DNA of 64,000 nucleotides from Hydractinia symbiolongicarpus (Eukaryota > Cnidaria > Hydrozoa > Anthoathecata > Hydractiniidae). The notes under the pieces are model-generated. The model saw only the letters and a program-made list of their open reading frames with translations. It was not told the DNA's origin and searched no databases. Of this stretch, positions 56,401-64,000 are shown piece by piece. The position numbers and the translations under genes were made by a program. Every line of letters begins with the position of its first letter. The first letter of the stretch is position 1. The DNA is taken from the NCBI RefSeq assembly GCF_029227915.1, contig NC_079877.1:27615851-27679850 (forward strand), written 5' to 3'.

Positions 56401-59109
56401 CGCGATAGAAATTTTTAAAGAAAGTTGGTTGTTGGAAAGTACAGTCAGAGAGAAAGAGAAAGAAAGTTGATTGTTTAAAAGTGCAGTCCAAGAAGAGAGA
56501 CAGATAATCAAAATAAGTTATAGCTAGCGTAGCTACATACTTTTTTAAAATAAGTTTTTAGTACGTAGCTTATGTTTTTACAACAATTATAAATTTCCTA
56601 TAATTTTTCAATATGGCTGGCTAGATAACCAGTTCATAATTTTTTTGTCAGGGAACAAGCGAGGTTAGTGAGGACAGAGTAGAAAGTAAGCACTTTCAAT
56701 TTAGCTTTTAAGACGTTTTATTCGTCCCGTGAATGTTTACATTTTAACAAAAAAAAAAAATGATTCAGGATCAGAGGAGGATAAAAAGGAGGCTGGTTTT
56801 GACTTCCATTGTCGAATTTTATTATCAAGGAAAGAATAGAATTAAATTCACACTGTTTTTACTTCCTTTTTTAATTAATGTGTAAACATTATACTGTATC
56901 TGTAAAGACACTTAGACCTGCATTTATTTGTTTATTACCAAGGAAATGTTACGAAATTTGAAGAAGTGAAAATGTTGACCAAGTTAACAGCAGGCAACAT
57001 AGTGATGCTCTAAGGCAGGCAGCAGTTCGTAATGCTGAATGTAATGAGCAAGCTGCCAATAGACGTACTCGATATGCTGAAAGGCAGACTGCTGTACGTT
57101 GTTTAGAAAATACTGGTAATAGACGTGCGAGAGAAGCTCAAAGGCGAGCTGCTGCGCATCATTTAGAAAACACTGATCAAGCTCCTGTTTTTAATCAACT
57201 TTATATTTATGAAGCAGGTAGAGCACTCAATGAGAGAATGGCACGTTCCGAAAATAATGGTTGTAGAGAAGACGTGATGCAAGCTGTTCAGGATACAATG
57301 AACAGAGTTAACCCTTTTGCTGCTGCATACAGGTACATGGCTGAAGTAGAAGCTGATAAAACAGCTCGGGCAGCAGCTGAAAACCGTGTCCCATCTGAAG
57401 TGCGCATGTGCATGGGAGTTGGCAGTGATCGAAGGCGGTATAACTTGTCACATCGTGACGAAGTAGCCACAGTTTTTGTTGACCTGGAAACAGGGATATT
57501 GTTACTTACCCACGTGCAGGCAATTTGCAAAATATTTTTATGTTATCTGCAAATTTAGAGCCGATATTTTTTATTTTTTTTTACATGCTATTCAATAATA
57601 CAGAAATTTCTTGAGTTCTCAATCTAAACACGTTAAATTTGGAAGCTATTTAGAACTTTAGAAAATAATTTTGAACCCCGAAAAAAGCAACAAAATACCA
57701 ATTCTTGAAAATGTGGTAACCATAATTTTAAGTTGAAGGGATTCAATTATTGGTCATCAGAACTGCGAGCCACACACAAACTTATGATCAACATGATCTG
57801 ACAACCAATCGGGTATTAACAAATGCATACATACATATGCCATGTTAAATCTTCGTTTACATATACCCTCTATTTGGATAAGCTATCCTCGTGAGGTGCT
57901 AGACAGTATGATAGCAATGCTCAAAGTAGCACTGTTTTAGTTTCATCACACCGATTATACCCATTCGTCACGATTAGTGATACGATTGGGCAAACAAAAA
58001 CTTTTAAAAATTTCAATGTTTTCTCATATTCACGAATAAAAATTCTTTGGAAACTATTAAACGTCGCGGAAGTTCTGGTAGAATGACAATCAAAAGTTTA
58101 ACCAACAGAAAAACTTACTTGATCCATACATATCTTTCACTAATTGATCAAAAATTGGTTTCATAATGCTTATTTCCTTCTCTAAACCATGTATGCGATT
58201 GTCTAAAGCAAGTATTTCCTTAATCCTTTTTTCGTATTTCGTTTTTGGTAGTAAATCATTTATTGCATCGTACAATTCTGTTCTAAACTTATCAGATTCG
58301 CTTTTACTGATTGGATCTTTAATACCACCCATGAAAATTATGATATTCTCCATTGCAAGGTTGAAACTTTTAGACAGCGATTCCCAGTTATCATGCCTTG
58401 GAAAATTCTCAAAGCTCTCCTTCCTTTTTTCAAAGTTATCACAATCTTTGTCAGTCATATGTGCGACCAAATTCCTAAGGTTCCTTATAGTCTCCATCGA
58501 AGCTTTAAGCTTATACAGCCTGCATTGATTGTCAACTTTTCTACATTTTGCACATTTCTTGCATGTTTTACAGTTATTGCAACACACTATAGAGTTATCT
58601 TTACAGTCTCTAAACGTGTCAGGGCAATTCTTACATGAATGATTACAATTTTTAATCTTCTTATCGGCACAACAGCCTCCTTTGCAATTCACAAAGTTAC
58701 ACTTTTTGCATTCGTGATTACAACTTCCGCAACAACTAGAAAGGTGCAAGTTGTCTATACATTGATGTAACTTTCGAAGGTGGTCTTTTTTAGACGTTTC
58801 AAACCCTTCTATGATGGTTAAAATTTGAAGTTGCACTGTTATGTCCAAAGATGAAATGTCAATCCGGGAATTAATAACATTATGTGCTGGATAAGTTGGG
58901 TTATATATCTTCTTTTGGTTTATTGGATGACTTAGAGAGTCAAATGATTTTAAGACTTTTTCGTTTTTAACGAGAATTTGAGCCAAAGCAACATCTGGAA
59001 TTTTTGATGAGGAATCTTTATGATGAACCACAAATCTTTTAAGCAGTTCGCTTATCAATTCACCAAAAACAGCGACTGAAGAAAATATCCTACTGCGGAT
59101 AATATGCAT
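47411..59109 (-). CDS. giant HEPN - SF1-helicase-like NTPase - KH protein
   Basis: Six exons read as one gene: 59109-58119, 54380-54359, 54087-53840, 52850-49982, 49015-48981 and 48687-47411. All have GT/AG ends and matching phases (1, 2, 1, 2, 1); the total is 1,813 residues. Residues 1-330 are a DZIP3-like HEPN domain with the R-x4-H motif RNLVAH (212-217), split by a 19-cysteine insert (126-196); a coiled coil (290-325) follows. A short beta-rich unit (about 338-420) has no known family. Next is an SF1-like core: LTREQQEIM, Walker A GSFGSGKS, Walker B VHFIFDEYDAE, ILIITQS, and a late SVLVTDYVGFTGMEAERV and HLVESLGRC. The C-terminus has a KH domain (GKKGENI) and an unrecognised module with MVHHG. 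Inferred role: RNA binding and cleavage gated by the NTPase, possibly innate defence. Alternatives are three separate genes, or an acceptor at 48669 for the last exon. Confidence 0.62.
49236..49553 (+). mobile_element. Penelope-like element, GIY-YIG endonuclease 3' end
   Basis: An open segment of 105 residues up to TGA: KLLCSGLVYKF, CNVTYYGKS, HFKVHMSKH, then FKVTLKESLLIERDRPFLKR and the family-typical end SMPLELF. VYK..YYG is the GIY-YIG nuclease signature carried at the C-terminus of Penelope-like retroelements. The reverse transcriptase part is absent, so this is a 5'-truncated copy. It lies antisense in the intron between the NTPase exon and the 35-nt exon of the HEPN-helicase-KH gene. 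Confidence 0.75.
53400..53587. mobile_element. 188-bp piggyBac-like MITE
   Basis: Flanked by TTAA on both sides (53396-53399, 53588-53591). The ends are CCCTATTCG and CGAATAGGG, with looser pairing for a few more bases. A terminal CCC at a TTAA site is the piggyBac signature. It contains a G homopolymer (53555-53568). It lies in an intron of the HEPN-helicase-KH gene. Confidence 0.75.
56962..57590 (+). mobile_element. Helitron-like element, N-terminal fragment
   Basis: An open frame from 56962 to 57555 has arginine-rich repeats (NRRTRYAERQTAVRCLENTG, NRRAREAQRRAAAHHLEN), then FNQLYIYEAG, NPFAAAYRYMAEVE and RRYNLSHRDEVATVFVD. This is the order of the Helitron N-terminal (Helitron_like_N) domain. 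Near 57490 a one-base slip moves the expected DIVTYPRAGNLQNIFML into another frame. No Rep or helicase part follows. It is a broken copy lying antisense in the large intron of the HEPN-helicase-KH gene. Confidence 0.7.
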
Positions 59110-62100
59110 GACTTTCCGAGTCTTGACAACCTTAGATTGACAACTAAACAGAAAAAAATAAACGTGTTACAATAATTTTAAAATAGAATATGAAATTGCC
59201 ATAACCAAACTGGGTGCCAGAAGACTAATGTTGACATAAATTTCTATAGAGTATAAACGAAATATAATAAGCCATTGATCAACTAATAAATCTCTATTTA
59301 ACTGTAAAAACGTTTTACTTTCTAAATTTTTCTAATATTCTTTCCAAAATAATTTTGCTAAAGTCTTACATATTGACTGATTTTTAAAATCAAAGAAATT
59401 ACTGTTACCTGACCTGTTGAAAATAAAGAAATTTGAGATTTATATCAGGATCAGACAAAATATACAAGAAATCTACTGGGTTGATTAAACTATCATGTTC
59501 AAGAAATGATAAACTTTGCACAATAAAATAAATACTGAACAGACAAACCGAAATAATATCTTTAATAAAATCTACTGGATTATACATTGTCCACCACTGA
59601 AATGACATTGTGATCGGTGAATGTATCCACATTCACCAAATTTTATAGCTACCAGGACGTTACAAAAAGTTACATTAAAGATACCATTCGGATGTATCTC
59701 TTTAGTGGTTTTAATAACAGTTCTATCATTTTTGACAAGTGATAGTTAAAAGACAATAAATCAGGACATTATTTTTCTGTCATTGGGCGGAGCATAACAA
59801 TCTTTACCTAGGAGATAAAGAAGAGTCAAAATGCATAATAATTGGTCATTCGTAAAAAAATATGTTAATTACTGTTTATTACGGTACTTAAGTCTACCTG
59901 ACCCAGATCGAATTAACTACTTCTTTCGTAACGCTGGCAACTAAGTCTCGGGAAGTTGATACAAGATGCTATTTATGTGCTCGTCTCATTCCATACTTGT
60001 AATTTTTTCTTTCCTTTCCTACCTGTTGTTCTGATTTTCCAATTCCAGCTGTAGTCTGCTTCTTTTGTTTTCTTTCACAATGTTTCTTACTGTAGGAGTA
60101 TACTCATGACATATTTTGACATTATTTGTGGTGTTGTTAAATCAAATTTACTGTTGAACATGAATAAAATTAGTAAAATGCAATAATGGTACCACTTCAA
60201 TTTCAGTGTATCAGAAAACCACTAACACTAATAAGTACTTTACATGCTAATTAAACACTCTAAAATCTTACAATGAAAGTGTCACCTTTTTTATCTGTTA
60301 AATCGCGCCAACAATGTATCAATGACGAAAAGGAGACTGGATATCGGGAAATTGCAAGGATTACAAATTTATACAACCAGACAATCATCATGCAAGTAAA
60401 AACAAAAAAAGAGAACATCCAAGCCAATAGTGAAGTGGCAGAGGAATTTGCAGCATCAGCATTTCTGCCTTATCGTCGAGTAATGAAACAACACAAGTTC
60501 AAATGCATATCCAACTCTAAAGAAACACTACGCAACACTATGTCTAAACCAAATGACAAAATTAAACGAAAAGTTTAAAGCAATGCCACTCATGAAATCC
60601 CGTGTAAAGATTGTTATGATGTGTTTATATAGGCAAAAAAGAGCAAATTCAAGCAATGAGTTCAAAAACACATGCGCGTCAAGACCCAGATATATGAAAA
60701 AATTGCAGACCAAAGCTGCAGCAATAAATATCTTTCCAACTTGAATGAGAAACAAATCATTGACAAATCTAAAACTGGTAGAAAAATAAAAAAAAACCAA
60801 TAGTGTAGAACGTGACATAAACAGCATCTTGTATCAACTGCCCGAGATTTGGTTTCAAGCACTGCCAAAGAATTATTATTATTAAGAATTATTTAAATCC
60901 AAGTCCGAAAACCGTTAATTACCGTAATTAAAAGTAATTAACAGCTTGTTTCTAATTGGTTAATTTTTACGAATTTGATCCTCTGCAGTTATCTAAATAC
61001 ATGTCCAAATCATTATACTTTGGCCGACGACGTCGTCAAATTACTTCCTTTCCCTTTCATTCTTTAAATATATTTTATTACTTGATAAAACCTCTTCTTC
61101 TATAAATAAATACCTCTTTTTAAGGTATCACCCTTGCTCTTGAAACACGTAACTTTCCCACTTGACTGTCAGTTATTCGGAAAAAGACCATGCCTTATAA
61201 TCTGATTGACAAGATTAATAAGCTGAACTACAGTATATCAAGACCCTTTTACTATCTTTGCAACAACACCTGACACTACAGAAATTTTTCATACTGCACT
61301 TTCTGTATAATATCATAACTATTTCTGCGTGATGTTTTAGTTTTTAAAATCTTTCAAAAAAGGTTTAGGAAGTATACTTACATTAGAAATTATCAAGATA
61401 TGTCACGCATATCTTAGAGTTTAACAGAACCATTAACCATGTATTTTAGTTGTTTTAACCCAATAGTTTCTTTTTATGTACTATTTTTCGCTAATGTGCA
61501 ACAACTTTGAAACAAATGAGCCTTTTACAGATTATACTCTGAAAACCAATTAATGAACCAGTTTATGCTACTTTGTGTGCAAGCAGATAGAAGATTTTGT
61601 AGATTCATCTTCAGATCTAAAATTACTTTTAAATAGATCCATTATCAGATACTTGCTTGCCGCAGGATCAGCACAATTTATTATTACCTGAAACACAGAA
61701 GTAACATAAATATGACATACTATTGTTAACTTCCATCCAAGTAAATGCTTGCTCTCAATTAAATTTCCTTAAGAAGAGACGCTTCAAATAGATTTATGTT
61801 TGTAACAAGCGGAAAGCTTTGAAATGGTTAACAGAGAAGGTCAAGGGCAAAGTTCTCATAAATTAAAAAGTCTTGCTAAATTAAGATTACAAATGAAATA
61901 AAAAAAAATATGGATTTATTTTCGCAAATTAGTTCAGCCAAAATTTCGTAAGACTTTGATTTCGATAATTTGTGAAATTATTAAAAAAAAGGTAAACATT
62001 CCTAACTTTTATTCAAATTTTCATTGGCACGTGTAGCTAATTCTAAAATAATTTTCTAACAAGTGCATGGGATTAGTTGAAACAAACTTGCGAATACATA

Positions 62101-62721
62101 CAACTGAAAAACCACTCTACAACTCTTATTTATTATCTAATAATTAACATACTATGAATTTAAAAAATTTAATATATCTGCAAATGTAAGATATTCAAAC
62201 ACATTTGATATAAACCCACATATAAAACTCCAAACATTTATAAATAAAACGCACACACATGTTTACCCATCGTTTTTACAATTTTTTAAAAACGTAAAAA
62301 AATTACTACACTTAAAAATGTAAAAAAAATTTAAGGCATGAAAAAAATAATTGGATTCCTGCGAAGCATCAATAACTCAAATTCAAACGTTCTACTTCTT
62401 TTGAAGCATGGCGCTTAAGGGTTGACAATGGAGATATGTCTTGATCTCATGGTTTGTAATTTCAAATATTTCAGCAAAAAGAGCATATAAATAATAATAC
62501 ACATAAAAAGTATGCACATATATAACTAGAGTACGTAAGACTAAAAGTTGAATTTATATTAAGCATAATCAGTCTGACAAGAAAAACAATACAACGTTTT
62601 TGTAATAAAACGTGTCTTTATTTCTACTTTTAATTAGTGCAGCTACAAAAAAAGAAAATTCCTGATACAGAAACAACCTCTGGTAAAAGAGAATGGTGAA
62701 AGAGAATGGATAAAAAATATA
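59110..62721. other. spacer between two members of the HEPN-helicase-KH family
   Basis: It contains a Penelope-like repeat copy (59487-59571) and a 101-codon plus frame at 60273-60578 without recognisable motifs. An acceptor-like ctgtttag at about 59144 leaves the frame open upstream of ATG 59109, so a further 5' exon of the giant gene may lie here; none was identified. Confidence 0.4.
59487..59571 (+). repeat. Penelope-associated repeat, second copy
   Basis: Matches 1973-2056 (aaactatcatgttcaagaaa, aatactgaacagacaaaccg, aaataatatc) with few differences. It lacks the hammerhead-like part. Confidence 0.7.
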
Positions 62722-63998
62722 TCATTTCAAATTATGCATAAGTTTTTTACTATGAGTTAAAATTTCTTGCAATCCAATTTCTGCTGAATGTAACACAATA
62801 TCGTTTCCCTGAATAAGTTTCGATGTTAAAAAAATGTCATTTTCGATTTCTCCCTCACAATTCAAACCATCTCGTACTTCAATCTCTTCTTCGGATGTAC
62901 GCAGCAATGTTATGTTTGATAATTTGAATGTCTTTCGTTCACATCTTCGAACATAAGTCAACAAATACCCCTCAGGAGGAGTTCCAATGTCAAGATATAG
63001 AGTATTACTCTTTATAGACAGGCTTTCATAGAAACTCTTCAACTTCCCAATATGTTTTTGCATTTCACTTTCAGGGACGATGTTATGTTGAAATATTTGA
63101 AAATTCAGACGAGTTGATGTGTTTGTAGTAGGATCAATAATATCTATCCTTCGGACATTTCTTGGGATACATAAATAGCCTGGCCCTACTCTGTATGGAT
63201 AAAATTTAGCAGGTAATATCCCTGCTTCCTCCTCAGTTATGAAGGAAACATTACCATTCTTTGGCGTTAAAAACACTTTGTATCGCATTTCAAATGATTG
63301 ATTAGGTATAAACACAGATATATCATACTTCACAAAATCATTATGAGGATTTCCATAGGGCAATTCACTAAAATTGTAAGATGATTGGGAAAAGTTTCTA
63401 AAATGTATTTTTCCATTAGAGATAATGTCTTCAACCTTTTTAGGTCCTGGTTTACAGTTTGGAATATGGATATGTCCATGATGAACCATTAGCTCACAAG
63501 TATTTGCTTCGTTTTGGCGTAATAAGATTTGGATGTCACTAACAACTTTAGAAAATAGCTCCTTGAGATTAGGAATATTGTTCATGCTTAAATCAGATTC
63601 TGGCAGATCAATCAGTGACAACATTTCACAGTTACGCTCACAGTCTTTGCAAAACATTTTTTGAATTAGTTCTACAGAGTCATGAGTTTGTAATCCTACA
63701 AACACGAGTTTTTGATATGACCAAAATAACGAATCAACATATTCTTTTTTAAACTTAACAAATCGGAAGTAGGATTGAACATTTTTCCGTGCCATTGCAC
63801 TACCTAAAACAAAGATTTTTCCAACTTCTTTATCGGCCACAATCCCTGCTCGAAATTGTTCAGATATTCTTCTGATGTTCTCTCCTCGCTTTCCAATAAT
63901 CTTGCCAAATGCGTAAGTAGGGACAAATGAGATGCAACTCCAGGCAATTTCGTCATCCTCCATAACAGTTTCAAAATAATCACCAAAAAATAAACTTT
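62722..63998 (-). CDS. KH-domain 3' exon of a paralogous HEPN-helicase-KH gene, partial
   Basis: The frame is open from the window end (63998) to a stop at 62722, 425 residues, continuing upstream beyond the window; the ATG at 63963 may be internal. The KH domain is at the start (FGKIIGKRGENIRRISEQF; GKRG is the GxxG RNA-binding loop). It is followed by the same unnamed module as in the last exon of the 47.4-59.1 kb gene: MVHHGHIHI versus MVHHGQFHY, IDIIDPTTN versus IDVVDPTSN, PPEGYLLTYVRRCER versus IPEGYMIYYLRKSER, and LLRTSEEEIEVRDGLN versus ILRTSKELITIRNGLS. I infer it is the last exon of a tandem paralogue. It could also be a free-standing KH gene. Confidence 0.7.
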   Translation of the reverse strand, partial: SLFFGDYFETVMEDDEIAWSCISFVPTYAFGKIIGKRGENIRRISEQFRAGIVADKEVGKIFVLGSAMARKNVQSYFRFVKFKKEYVDSLFWSYQKLVFVGLQTHDSVELIQKMFCKDCERNCEMLSLIDLPESDLSMNNIPNLKELFSKVVSDIQILLRQNEANTCELMVHHGHIHIPNCKPGPKKVEDIISNGKIHFRNFSQSSYNFSELPYGNPHNDFVKYDISVFIPNQSFEMRYKVFLTPKNGNVSFITEEEAGILPAKFYPYRVGPGYLCIPRNVRRIDIIDPTTNTSTRLNFQIFQHNIVPESEMQKHIGKLKSFYESLSIKSNTLYLDIGTPPEGYLLTYVRRCERKTFKLSNITLLRTSEEEIEVRDGLNCEGEIENDIFLTSKLIQGNDIVLHSAEIGLQEILTHSKKLMHNLK

Positions 63999-64000
63999 CA

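Noticed and set aside
60273-60578. 101-codon plus frame with a basic, helix-turn-helix-like start
   Set aside because: No family was recognised and no splice support or flanking repeats were found. Composition is lysine-rich, as expected from AT-rich DNA.

Overview
The window looks like nuclear DNA from an animal with compact, intron-containing genes, most likely a cnidarian and probably a hydrozoan. The DNA is very AT-rich. Introns have GT..AG ends, and many short ORFs end at clean splice donors. The transposon content is typical of cnidarian genomes: Penelope-like, Helitron, pogo/Tigger with a HIRAN companion gene, TTAA-flanked MITEs and tRNA-derived SINE-like copies. One gene has the layout of the Hydractinia Alr allorecognition family. 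The species is an inference.

Layout, left to right. At 1-0.75 kb is the 3' end of a leucine-rich-repeat/EGF/transmembrane receptor (+). At 2.5 kb is a THAP zinc-finger exon (-). At 4.85-8.2 kb is a two-exon, 12-helix, otopetrin-like membrane protein (-). At 14.4-20.5 kb is a complete six-exon Ig-like/FN3/TM receptor (+); all five introns are phase 1, and its introns hold a pogo-type MITE and local duplications. A 0.5-kb tandem duplication follows. At 25.5-26.4 kb is a decayed Tigger-type element carrying a HIRAN-domain ORF. At 29.3-31.1 kb is a five-exon gene (-) for a small type I membrane protein whose cytosolic tail resembles bacterial EndoU/BECR-type nuclease domains. The 31-40 kb stretch is gene-poor and repeat-rich. 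At 40.7-41.7 kb is a class A GPCR pseudogene broken by a 128-bp insertion. At 43.9-45.0 kb is a 22-bp minisatellite.

The right third (47.4-59.1 kb, minus strand) is the most notable part. Three long open exons encode a HEPN domain with a large Cys-rich insert, an SF1-helicase-like P-loop NTPase, and a KH domain with a new C-terminal module. They are linked by short exons whose splice phases all agree. I read them as one gene of about 1,813 residues, with Helitron, piggyBac-like and Penelope remnants in its introns. A paralogue of its KH-containing last exon lies at 62.7-64 kb and runs off the window end, which implies a tandem family. HEPN (RNA cleavage), helicase-like NTPase and KH (RNA binding) together suggest an RNA-directed defence or surveillance protein. 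That function is inferred and has not been shown.

Receptor-type genes (LRR, Alr-like, EndoU-tailed) and the HEPN-helicase-KH family lie close together, so this may be an immune or recognition neighbourhood. Exon structures were worked out by eye from frame and splice-site phase and have no transcript support.
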